The translations under genes and the position numbers were made by a program. A stretch of DNA of 64,000 bases from NCBI RefSeq assembly GCF_003606325.2, contig NZ_CP031843.2, forward strand, positions 2,115,001-2,179,000, written 5' to 3'. Origin of the DNA: Bartonella kosoyi. Lineage in GTDB: Bacteria; Pseudomonadota; Alphaproteobacteria; Rhizobiales; Rhizobiaceae. How positions within the stretch are numbered: the stretch's first letter is position 1; each line of letters begins with the position of its first letter. The notes beneath the pieces were generated by a model, which saw only the letters and a program-made list of their open reading frames with translations, was not told the origin of the DNA and did not search any database. Of the stretch, positions 47,572 to 56,731 are shown piece after piece.

Positions 47572-47782
47572 GATATTTTGATCGTCTACGCACCGATCAA
47601 GAGGGAACTAAAAGCCCTAAATCCGAGCGTACCATTGAACCCACTGTTGTGGATATCCCGGAATTCCGGGAGTTTTTGCTATGTCCAGGTGCTTGTCTGC
47701 ACTAAAAGCAAAAAAACTGACTCGGATTCAGTACTTTTAGACTCCCGGAATACCCATGCGAGGGCGCTCGCAACCGGAGGGG
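47572..47782 (+). ncRNA. Brt RNA 5
   Basis: Promoter TTGCCA (47537-47542), 17 bases, TATTAC (47560-47565). P1 CTAAAAG (47608-47614) with CTTTTAG (47734-47740) as in Brt3; P2 AATCCGAG (47620-47627) with CTCGGATT (47721-47728), a fully compensated change against Brt3. Apical hairpin is CCAC/GTGG. Ribosome-site hairpin conserved. Confidence 0.88.
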
Positions 47783-47789
47783 AAATAAA

Positions 47790-48179
47790 GTGCAAACCAA
47801 AAATTCACAATTTCAAACCAAAAACCCACATTTTATTGATATTGCGATTGGCAAAAGAATTCGTCAAAGACGCATGGCCATGGAGCTTACTCAAAAGGCA
47901 TTAGGGAATTCTTTAGGGGTGAGTTTCCAACAAATTCAAAAATATGAAAAAGGTTTAAACCGTGTAAGCGCAAGCTGTTTACTAGAAATCGCTACACAAC
48001 TACAAGTTCCAATAAGCTTTTTTTATGCGGATCTTTTAACAAAGGATATTGTCTCAAAAGACCATCACGCACACCCTGATCAATACATCTATAGCGCACA
48101 AGAATTTTCCCTTTTAAAAAACTTTAGAGAGCTTACCCGCAAAAAACAGCAAGCGATTTGGTGTCTAATCTCTGACTAG
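47790..48179 (+). CDS. Trp5 XRE-family HTH regulator
   Basis: 129 residues from GTG 47790. Same architecture as Trp3; the HTH reads MAMELTQKALG (Glu instead of Gly). The gene and ~150 bp of flank on each side duplicate the Trp3 locus almost base for base. Identical protein with different leader stems suggests that regulation rather than DNA specificity has diversified. Confidence 0.9.
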   Translation: MQTKNSQFQTKNPHFIDIAIGKRIRQRRMAMELTQKALGNSLGVSFQQIQKYEKGLNRVSASCLLEIATQLQVPISFFYADLLTKDIVSKDHHAHPDQYIYSAQEFSLLKNFRELTRKKQQAIWCLISD

Positions 48180-48497
48180 ACCAAAGTGCACAGAAACATT
48201 CTTCGCGCATCTCCCCCTAAAATATAAGATTCAGATCAAGCCCCCTCAAAGGACAAAGGACCGTATTTCAAAAAGCTTACCAAACAAGCCGTCCCTTAAA
48301 TATTCAACATGACACGCGCACAAAAACACCTAAATTGTAAATTTATATACCCAATATCGAATCTTAAAGAGTGTTTTTTACAGCATAATACAACATAAGA
48401 GGATAATGAGATAATTCTTGAGCTCCAAAAATATTTTCACCTTTCCAGTATCTTCATTTTTCTTGCCAATCTTCTGAAATTCCTTTATTACTTAAAA

Positions 48498-48707
48498 GAT
48501 ATTTTGATCGTCTACGCACCGATCAAGAGGGAAAACAAGCCCTAAATCCGAGCGTATAGTTGAACCCACTGTTGTGGATATCCCGGAATTCCGGGAGTTT
48601 TTGCTATGTCCAGGTGCTTGTCTGCACTAAAAGCAAAAAAACTGACTCGGATTCAGTACTTGTTACTCCCGGAATACCAATGCGAGGGCGCTCGCAACCG
48701 GAGGGGA
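48498..48707 (+). ncRNA. Brt RNA 6
   Basis: Promoter TTGCCA (48463-48468), 17 bases, TATTAC (48486-48491). P1 AACAAG (48534-48539) with CTTGTT (48659-48664), new sequence and fully paired; P2 AATCCGAG (48545-48552) with CTCGGATT (48646-48653) as in Brt5. The AUG in the central hairpin (48606) is here in frame with trp6 without a stop between, unlike in the other copies. Confidence 0.88.
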
Positions 48708-48713
48708 AGCAAA

Positions 48714-49103
48714 GTGCAAACTAAAAATTCACAATTTCAAACCAAAAACCCACATTTTATTGATGTTTCAATTGGCAAAAGAATTCGTCAAAGACGCATG
48801 GCCATGGAGCTTACTCAAAAGGCATTAGGGAATTCTTTAGGGGTGAGTTTCCAACAAATCCAGAAATATGAAAAAGGTTTAAACCGTGTAAGCGCAAGCT
48901 GTTTACTAGAAATCGCTACACAACTACAAGTTCCAATAAGCTTTTTTTATGCAGATATTGTGACAGCAGATATTGTCTCAAAAGAAAATCTCTCACACCC
49001 TGATCAATACATCTATAGCGCACAAGAATTTTCCCTTTTAAAAAACTTTAGAGAGCTTACCCGCAAAAAACAGCAAGCGATTTGGTGTCTAATCTCTGAC
49101 TAG
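48714..49103 (+). CDS. Trp6 XRE-family HTH regulator
   Basis: 129 residues from GTG 48714. HTH as in Trp5 (MAMELTQKALG); linker differs (YADIVTADIVSKENLSHPD), a mixture of both trp subtypes, which suggests gene conversion. If translation began at ATG 48606 inside the Brt, a 36-residue extension (starting MSRCLSALKAKK) would be fused to the protein. The GTG start is preferred for its ribosome site. Confidence 0.9.
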   Translation: MQTKNSQFQTKNPHFIDVSIGKRIRQRRMAMELTQKALGNSLGVSFQQIQKYEKGLNRVSASCLLEIATQLQVPISFFYADIVTADIVSKENLSHPDQYIYSAQEFSLLKNFRELTRKKQQAIWCLISD

Positions 49104-49389
49104 ACCAAAACGCACAGCAACATTCTTCGCGCATAGAGCCCTTTTGTTAAAATTGATGCCCCCTCACCATACTTTAAAAGACGCGACAAACAACCCCACC
49201 CCTAAAACATTCAACACTCTCTCTTACAAAAAAATACCCCAATGCGTAAAATCTATAAACCCAATATCAGCCTCAAAAAGTAGTGTTTCACAAAATAAGA
49301 GGATAATTCTTGCGATACAAAAAAAATTTCATTTTCCAAATAATTTCATTTTTCTTGCCAATCTCCTGAAATTCCTTTATTGATGAACA

Positions 49390-49590
49390 CGTGTTTTGAT
49401 CGTCCACGCAACGGTCAATAAGGAGTTGGATTCCTTAAAACTTAACGCATAAACAATTATGGCTATCCCGGAAATTCCGGGGGCTTTTGTTATGTCCAAG
49501 TGCGATAAGCACTAAAAACAAGAGACTGTTTAAGTTCAGTGAATCCAACCTCCCGGAATACCCATGCGAGGGCGCTCGCAACCGGAGGGG
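49390..49590 (+). ncRNA. Brt RNA 7
   Basis: Promoter TTGCCA (49355-49360), 17 bases, TATTGA (49378-49383). The most divergent copy. P1 GTTGGATT (49425-49432) with AATCCAAC (49542-49549); P2 AACTTAA (49439-49445) with TTAAGTT (49530-49536); inner hairpin AGTGC/GCACT. The apical CCCGC hairpin is degenerate. The ribosome-site hairpin is unchanged. Confidence 0.87.
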
Positions 49591-49597
49591 AAATAAA

Positions 49598-49987
49598 GTG
49601 CAAACCAAAAATTCACAATTTCAAACCAAAAACCCACATTTTATTGATATTGCGATTGGCAAAAGAATTCGTCAAAGACGCATGGCCATGGAGCTTACTC
49701 AAAAGGCATTAGGGAATTCTTTAGGGGTGAGTTTCCAACAAATTCAAAAATATGAAAAAGGTTTAAACCGTGTAAGCGCAAGCTGTTTACTAGAAATCGC
49801 TACACAACTACAAGTTCCAATAAGCTTTTTTTATGCGGATCTTTTAACAAAGGATATTGTCTCAAAAGACCATCACGCACACCCTGATCAATACATCTAT
49901 AGCGCACAAGAATTTTCCCTTTTAAAAAACTTTAGAGAGCTTACCCGCAAAAAACAGCAAGCGATTTGGTGTCTAATCTCTGACTAG
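49598..49987 (+). CDS. Trp7 XRE-family HTH regulator
   Basis: 129 residues from GTG 49598, essentially identical to Trp5 although its Brt leader is the most different of the seven. Same HTH and C-terminal motifs. This is the last of three consecutive Brt-trp modules (47.5-50 kb) in the same orientation, each ~0.9-1 kb apart. Confidence 0.9.
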   Translation: MQTKNSQFQTKNPHFIDIAIGKRIRQRRMAMELTQKALGNSLGVSFQQIQKYEKGLNRVSASCLLEIATQLQVPISFFYADLLTKDIVSKDHHAHPDQYIYSAQEFSLLKNFRELTRKKQQAIWCLISD

Positions 49988-50179
49988 ACCAAAGTGCACA
50001 GAAACATTCTTCGCTCATACTATGCTTTTCAGTAAAATTTATGCACCTCTCAAAGAGAATATTTCATAAGACAGGACAGATAATGCCACTCTAAAATATT
50101 CTTAATTTCTATGTACTTTCAAAAAAGTTCCCAACCATCATTGCTCCAAAAAACACCCAATAACCCCGCTTCTTCTCCC

Positions 50180-51410
50180 CCCACCCCACAAGACAAAACC
50201 TCCACACCACACCATTGAGAAAACAAACGACAATCCAGCCTCTTAACCCCGCGCGCTATCCCAAATCACCTCTTCAAAAATATGGAACAGACAAGACCAA
50301 ACAATCCCTATCCTCTGCGCTTTTTCATGCATCCCTTCACACCACCACTTTTTTGTACAGGACCATCCTAACCTATCCATACGCACTTTCCCTCTCCTCC
50401 ATTCTATCCTCTCATTCCCCTACACACACTTACCTCTTTCTCTCTTTCCCAACTTCTCCCTCCTCCAATCATACCACCCCTCACCATCCCAATTTGCCCT
50501 TCCACTCACACGAGGCTCTCCTCCAGTCACATCTCCCTTTTCACCACGGCTTACCCCCATTCACAAACGCTTCCGCCCCAATTCGCTCCCTCCATTTCAC
50601 GCCATGCCACAAGCCCAAACCACGGCCCCAAAGCTTGCACAACAGATCAATCCTCCACGGCTTAAACGACCCTTATCTTTTTACAGATACACGTTTTTAC
50701 ATTTTACCATTTTTAAAGAAATCTGTAGACTAAACTGCCAATAAAAAGACCGATTGGCTTGCCCCCACAAGACAAAACCTCCACCCCACACCATTGAGAA
50801 AACAAACGACAATCCAGCCTCTTAACCCCGCGCGCTATCCCAAATCGTCCCCTCAAAAACATGGAACAGACAAGACCAAACAATCCCCTATCCTCCGCGC
50901 TTTTTCATGCATCCCTTCGCACCGCCGCCTCTTATACAGGACCATCCTAACCTATCCATACGCACTTTTCCTCTCCTCCATTCTATCCTCTCATTCCCCT
51001 ACACACACTTACCTCTTTCTCTCTTTCCCAACTTCTCCCTCCTCCAATCATACCACCCCTCACCATCCCAATTTGCCCTTCCACTCACACGAGGCTCTCC
51101 TCCAGTCACATCTCCCTTTTCACCACGGCTTACCCCCATTCACAAACGCTTCCGCCCCAATTCGCTCCCTCCATTTCACGCCATGCCACAAGCCCAAACC
51201 ACGGCCCCAAAGCTTGCACAACAGATCAATCCTCCACGGCTTAAACGACCCTTATCTTTTTACAGATACACGTTTTTACATTTTACCATTTTTAAAGAAA
51301 TCTGTAGACTAAACTGCCAATAAAAAGACCGATTGGCTTGCCCCCACAAGACAAAACCTCCACACCACACCATTGAGGAAACAAACGACAATCCAGCCTC
51401 TTATCCCACA
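50180..51410. repeat. 579-bp tandem repeat, block 1
   Basis: Two full units (starting near 50180 and 50760) and a partial third (51340-51410), period 579 bp. Each runs from CACAAGACAAAACCTCCAC through ACACGAGGCTCTCCTCCAGT to TTTACAGATACACGTTTTTA. A 172-codon frame of Ser/Pro/His-rich sequence is open in each unit but has a TTG start, no ribosome site and no domain; I regard it as non-coding. Block 2 is at 53605-54960. The remaining stretches 49988-50179 and 51411-51831 hold no gene. Confidence 0.92.
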
Positions 51411-51831
51411 CTCTTCTCTCCCTTACACATTCGCCTTCACACACTTACCCCCTATTCCGCATGCCTTCACGCTCTCCACCTTTCCCATCAGCGCCCTCAA
51501 CATACCTCTCCACCCTGCAGCTTGTCCCTCCATTGACAAACTCTTCACTCCCCAATCCTCTCTCCCCATTCCACACTATGGCAAAAAACCAAACCCCACC
51601 CCCAAGCCTCCACAAAGCATAAAACCCTCCACGTCTTGGAACTTTCCTTCTTTTCTTACGATTTAACGTTTTTACGCTTTACCATCTTTACTAAAAAGCA
51701 ACCCAATGAAACTTCGAAACCACTCCCCTATTCCCCTTCAAAAGGCAAATTCCCCCAAAGAACAAATCCTCCCCCCAACCCTTACCCCAATACGCAAAGC
51801 TCACATAACCTCCACCATAGAAATCCGCCCT

Positions 51832-52164
51832 TTATTCTTCTTCATCACTAACCTGCGAAGGTGGAGGAAGGATATAAGCCCCCGAAAGCCAACGATTAAG
51901 GTCAATGGCGCGGCATCGGGGTGAGCAAAAAGGATAAGCAGATTTTTGCGACATTTGACCACAAATAGGACAAGGATGCGGCGGACGAGTGTCTTTTAGC
52001 AAAGGGGGATCTTGTTGCTCAGAGCATCCTTTTTGACTATGCAGCTTCCTTTGACTTTGAAACGTTTGTGTTCTTTCCTCTTTCATTAAATTTTCTTCTG
52101 TTTCTTTTTTTTCATTTTTGCTTTGCACTTTTTGGCACTCTTTTTGCTGCCTTTCACCCTGCAT
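51832..52164 (-). CDS. yacG: DNA gyrase inhibitor YacG
   Basis: About 110 residues from ATG 52164 (GAAGG eight bases upstream). The C-terminal ~55 residues are the YacG zinc finger: HPCPICGQMSQKSAYPFCSP then RCRAIDLNRWLSGAYILPPP, with Cys-x2-Cys and Cys-x3-Cys ligands. The family binds gyrase GyrB and is usually ~65 residues; the ~55-residue Lys/Gln/Glu-rich N-terminal extension is unusual. Encoded directly after maf (21 bp), the common alphaproteobacterial order. Confidence 0.85.
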   Translation of the reverse strand: MQGERQQKECQKVQSKNEKKETEENLMKEERTQTFQSQRKLHSQKGCSEQQDPPLLKDTRPPHPCPICGQMSQKSAYPFCSPRCRAIDLNRWLSGAYILPPPSQVSDEEE

Positions 52165-52185
52165 AGCTCTTACCTTCAAATTTTT

Positions 52186-52857
52186 CTACGGCATCTCTTC
52201 AGTCCACTGAGCGTAAAGTGGATAGTGATAAGCAGTCAAGAGATCGGCGGTTTCCGCCAAAGGCAATCCCACGACATTCGAATAAGAGCCTGCGATATAG
52301 ACCACAAAAGCGCCAGCTTTTCCTTGGATAGCGTAGCCACCTGCTTTCCCTTGCCATTCTCCAGAATCAAGGTAAGCCTTCATCATAAAAGAGGTTAAAC
52401 GTCTAAAACGGACACGCGTTTCAACCAATTTTACGGTTATTTTTCCCTGTTCATTCAAGGCACAAATGGCGCCATAGACCTTGTGCGCCCTTCCAGAAAG
52501 GAAGCGTAAACATTCATAAGCCTCATCCTCGCTTTCTGGTTTAGGAAGAACGGTGCGCCCCACCGCCACCACCGTATCAGCCGCCAAGATAATCATTTTC
52601 TGCCCAGATAATTTTTCTTGGAGGTTTTGATTTTCTTGGGATTTTTGAGCGTACCAGCGCAAGCTCTCTTGCGCTTTGAGTGCTTTTTCTTTTGCCAAAC
52701 GTTTGGCAAGGTTTGCGGGATGTTCTTTTAATTTTGGCGTTTCATCAATATCGCTTGCATAAACCTGTTGGGGCTCAATGCCCATTTGCGCTAAGAGCAT
52801 TAAACGCCGTGGCGAAGCAGAGGCAAGCACCAAATGAATTTCTTCTCCCAAATCCAT
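52186..52857 (-). CDS. maf: Maf-like nucleotide pyrophosphatase
   Basis: 223 residues from ATG 52857, which has GGGGGA six bases upstream; a longer frame to 52920 is unlikely. Maf motifs: LVLASASPRRLMLLAQMGIE at the start, DIDETP, ILAADTVVAVGRTVLPKPES, FLSGRAHKVYGAICAL and GKAGGYAIQGKAGAFVVYIA with SYSNVVGLPL. Maf proteins hydrolyse modified or canonical NTPs and affect septum formation. Slightly longer than usual because of an insert around residues 70-90 (YAQKSQENQNLQEKLSGQ). Confidence 0.93.
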   Translation of the reverse strand: MDLGEEIHLVLASASPRRLMLLAQMGIEPQQVYASDIDETPKLKEHPANLAKRLAKEKALKAQESLRWYAQKSQENQNLQEKLSGQKMIILAADTVVAVGRTVLPKPESEDEAYECLRFLSGRAHKVYGAICALNEQGKITVKLVETRVRFRRLTSFMMKAYLDSGEWQGKAGGYAIQGKAGAFVVYIAGSYSNVVGLPLAETADLLTAYHYPLYAQWTEEMP

Positions 52858-53148
52858 TTTTCCCCCAAGAGTTTCTGCCCAACGCTTTTTCCCCCACTCT
52901 TTTATAATTTTCATTTCCACCCCTTTTACAATCGGCTTATTTCTTCCCCTATTTTAAGCGCCATGGGTCTCCTTATTCTTTATTGTGCACTACCCTTATT
53001 GTATACTTTCCGCACTGATTTTACACTTTTTCAAGGTCACTTTAAACATTGCTCTTTTTTCATGCAGAGAAAGCCCCTTCAAGGACTGTTAAAAATAACA
53101 GAAAGAATATTGTGACTTTTACAAAAAAGCGCGGGGGCATCTATGAGA

Positions 53149-53367
53149 TTACTTATAACGGTATGTAATGCGTCCTTTTGTTAAATCATAAGGGGTCATT
53201 TCGACCATGATTTTATCACCGGCTAACACGCGAATGCGATTTTTTCGCATTCTTCCAGCAGTATGAGCAATAATTTCATGATCATTTTCGAGTTTTACAC
53301 GAAACATCGCATTCGGCAAGAGTTCGGTAACGATACCCGAAAATTCTAAAACTTCTTCTTTTGACAT
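53149..53367 (-). CDS. infA: Translation initiation factor IF-1
   Basis: 72 residues from ATG 53367 (AAGGA upstream), exactly the family length. OB-fold S1 domain: [59 protein letters not shown] and KGRITYRYK. Essential; blocks the A site during initiation. infA-maf-yacG on one strand is conserved in this group. The gene sits between two blocks of near-identical 579-bp repeats. Confidence 0.97.
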   Translation of the reverse strand: MSKEEVLEFSGIVTELLPNAMFRVKLENDHEIIAHTAGRMRKNRIRVLAGDKIMVEMTPYDLTKGRITYRYK

Positions 53368-53604
53368 AAACAATCATTTCCTTATATAATGCGCATATTT
53401 TATTAAGCTAGCGTTATTTTCCAGCGTTCATACCCTATTTTCTCAAATTTGTGAATAAAAATTCCACAAAAAGGGAAAGGTTTTTCGAGTTTTCTCTTTT
53501 CTATTCTCAAAAAACCGCACCCTTCATTTTGAGCATTCCCATTTCATTCCCTCAAATTTTACCATCCAATTTTTTTCAATTTTTAGGATAATCTTAGTTT
53601 AAGC

Positions 53605-54960
53605 ATGACAAGAAATACCACCCCTCACCATCCCAATTTGCCCTTCCACTCACACGAGGCTCTCCTCCAGTCACATCTCCCTTTTCACCACGGCTTACCC
53701 CCATTCACAAACGCTTCCGCCCCAATTCGCTCCCTCCATTTCACGCCATACCACAAGCCCAAACCACGGCCCCAAAGCTTGCACAACAGATCAATCCTCC
53801 ACGGCTTAAACGACCCTTATCTTTTTACAGATACACGTTTTTACATTTTACCATTTTTAAAGAAATCTGTAGACTAAACTGCCAATAAAAAGACCGATTG
53901 GCTTGCCCCCACAAGACAAAACCTCCACCCCACACCATTGAGAAAACAAACGACAATCCAGCCTCTTAACCCCGCGCGCTATCCCAAATCACCTCTTCAA
54001 AAATATGGAACAGACAAGACCAAACAATCCCTATCCTCTGCGCTTTTTCATGCATCCCTTCACACCACCACTTTTTTGTACAGGACCATCCTAACCTATC
54101 CATACGCACTTTCCCTCTCCTCCATTCTATCCTCTCATTCCCCTACACACACTTACCTCTTTCTCTCTTTCCCAACTTCTCCCTCCTCCAATCATACCAC
54201 CCCTCACCATCCCAATTTGCCCTTCCACTCACACGAGGCTCTCCTCCAGTCACATCTCCCTTTTCACCACGGCTTACCCCCATTCACAAACGCTTCCGCC
54301 CCAATTCGCTCCCTCCATTTCACGCCATGCCACAAGCCCAAACCACGGCCCCAAAGCTTGCACAACAGATCAATCCTCCACGGCTTAAACGACCCTTATC
54401 TTTTTACAGATACACGTTTTTACATTTTACCATTTTTAAAGAAATCTGTAGACTAAACTGCCAATAAAAAGACCGATTGGCTTGCCCCCACAAGACAAAA
54501 CCTCCACCCCACACCATTGAGAAAACAAACGACAATCCAGCCTCTTAACCCCGCGCGCTATCCCAAATCGTCCCCTCAAAAACATGGAACAGACAAGACC
54601 AAACAATCCCCTATCCTCCGCGCTTTTTCATGCATCCCTTCGCACCGCCGCCTCTTATACAGGACCATCCTAACCTATCCATACGCACTTTCCCTCTCCT
54701 CCATTCTATCCTCTCATTCCCCTACACACACTTACCTCTTTCTCTCTTTCCCAACTTCTCCCTCCTCCAATCATACCACCCCTCACCATCCCAATTTGCC
54801 CTTCCACTCACACGAGGCTCTCCTCCAATCACATCTCCCTTTTCACCACGGCTTACCCCCATTCACAAACGTTTCCGCCCCAATTCGCTCCCTCCATTTC
54901 ACGCCATACCACAAGCCCAAACCACGGCCCCAAAGCTTGCACAACAGATCAATCCTCCAC
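53605..54960. repeat. 579-bp tandem repeat, block 2
   Basis: One partial unit (53605-53900) and two units (from about 53904 and 54484), same orientation and nearly the same bases as block 1 at 50180-51410. The last unit breaks off near 54960. The two blocks lie ~2.2 kb apart and enclose yacG, maf and infA. Confidence 0.92.
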
Positions 54961-56018
54961 TCTTTTTTGCGTATTTCTGTTTTCACGCTTTTAAAGATTT
55001 ACAGAAATATTTGTACAAAATGATGATACAATCCTTTTTTTAAAAAAACGCCTTTAAAATCTCGGTCTCATTTTCACGTCAAATTCTCCCATTTTAATTT
55101 CAATGATAGAGATAAACCAGTTTATTATTTTATTGACCAGCGCAAAATTTTACACGCCCATTTGGGTGATTAAAAGGAGTCATAAAAAGCATTTTTACAA
55201 TTTTTTAGAGAATCTTGCCCCACAAGCAGTGCTTTTTTAAAATGAATAAAGATCCATTGAATGGCTTCACTCTCAGAAAGTTAGACATGAGAAGACCTTT
55301 TTGATTTTTGCCTTCAATAATCACAATGATAAATTGTTTTTCTATGCCAATGTTTTTTTGTAAGGAGAATCATCATCAAAGTGCTCATGCTTTTCTAAAA
55401 CAAAGGCTTCATAAAAAAAGGAGATATCAAGAAAAAAAAGATAAAAAAAAAAAGGTTCGTCTCTTATAAAACAAACCTCTAGAGAAAATTATTGGAATAA
55501 TTTTCAAAATTTTAAACTACTCCCTCTAAAAGTATCTAAAATACTTCAGAAGCACCAAAATGAATACAAAGGATTATCTAGCACAAAGCGAAAAAAAAAT
55601 CAAGAACAAAAAAATTTTATCGTTAATGCCCCTTAACAAACGAGATTTCTTATCCCCCACCGCTCGACAATCCAACGGCTCAAGACAAGTCCCCTCGAAC
55701 GAATCGTCCAACACCGCTCAACGATAACACGTTTTTTTTTTAAAAAAAAAAAATTACAAACCCCAAAAAAAGACGATAAACCAAGTCTTTTTTTTTTTAC
55801 AGATCAATCGCACATAGGCATAAAAGCCAATTTTTCGATAAAAGATCCCTTTGAGGAGATCAACAATCTTGATGAATCATCGCCCCAGTAAAAAAAAAAA
55901 AAAAAGCGGATTTTTTAACATTTCCGCCTCTTTAATCGTAAAGTTATGATGAGAAATAATTTAAAAAATTCAAGACTATGAAGGGAACCAATTTGATAAC
56001 AATTCGTACCTTACAGGA
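54961..56018. other. AT-rich, homopolymer-rich spacer
   Basis: No gene. Runs of 9-17 A or T are frequent (near 55440, 55730-55752, 55786-55799, 55891-55906). These are longer than in the rest of the window and continue through the broken genes downstream, consistent with unchecked slippage in dead sequence. Confidence 0.6.
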
Positions 56019-56565
56019 TCATCGGCGCATTGTCCACCACCACATTCCAATATGGTCGAAATCAAATTTGCCGCGATTAAAAAACACAAATAAGAAACTT
56101 GCTGTTTTACTTAAGATTGGAAAAGAAGAAAACTCTTTAAACTTGTGTGCCAATTCACCTAAAATCATGACGAATGCAACAGCAAAGATACAAAGGACAG
56201 AAATAATGAAAGCCCAAGTATAAAAAATGCAATCCAAAGAACGTTGAACCATATCCCAGATCATCAGGTGTGATATGCAAAAAAAATACCTGCCGAGCAG
56301 CAACAGCACTGGTGACCATACAACCGATAATAACCATCCCATAATGGGTATTTTTTTCACTCTATGGTGAATATTGAGCAAGAACCCACATCCTGCCAGC
56401 ATCAATCCAACGCGTTGCAGCAAACAGAGGGGACAAGGTAACTCAAATTTTACCAATTGATAATAAAAAAAAAAGCAACCACCAAGACAATGGACAACCC
56501 AATCAGTCCTAGTGTATTCATAAAAAATGACGAAATGAGGATTTTTTTTGTTCAACATTTTCCAT
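56019..56565 (-). pseudogene. dsbB: dsbB, disulfide bond formation protein B, multiply frameshifted
   Basis: The likely start is ATG 56565 (MENVEQKKSSFRHF). The protein can be read only by changing frame several times: MNTLGLIGLSIVLVVAFF, then FELPCPLCLLQRVGLMLAGC (DsbB CxxC motif and quinone-loop start), then VIIGCMVTSAVAARQVFFLH and ITPDDLGYGSTFFGLHF, then YTWAFIISVLCIFAVAFVMI. Shifts coincide with T-runs (six to ten T) in at least three of four places. An intact gene would re-oxidise DsbA in the inner membrane. Either a pseudogene or affected by homopolymer sequencing errors. Confidence 0.8.
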
Positions 56566-56569
56566 GGCT

Positions 56570-56731
56570 ATTCTCTCAAAAAAAGATAAATTCAAAGTAG
56601 AAGTTGCGTGATGATTAAAGGTTAGAAGAATAACAACGAACAAAATAGCCCACAAAACATAACTTATATTTTTTTTTGCCATACACCGTTGTTATTGCAG
56701 TGCCTAAAGCGATTAAAAATGGAAAAAACAT
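56570..56731 (-). pseudogene. DUF5993-like small membrane protein, frameshifted
   Basis: ATG 56731 follows AAAGGAG. It begins MFFPFLIALGTAITTVYGK and meets a run of nine A; one base fewer restores ISYVLWAILFVVILLTFNHH and ATSTLNLSF, giving a ~50-residue two-pass protein. Small DUF5993 proteins are found directly ahead of dsbB, as here. As read, the frame ends early after the A-run. Same homopolymer problem as dsbB. Confidence 0.65.

Noticed and set aside
50215-51312. Two 172-codon Ser/Pro/His-rich ORFs (also at 53938 and 54517) as a protein family
   Set aside because: They coincide with the 579-bp repeat unit, start at TTG without a ribosome site and have no domain; open frames are expected in C-rich DNA lacking T-A dinucleotides.
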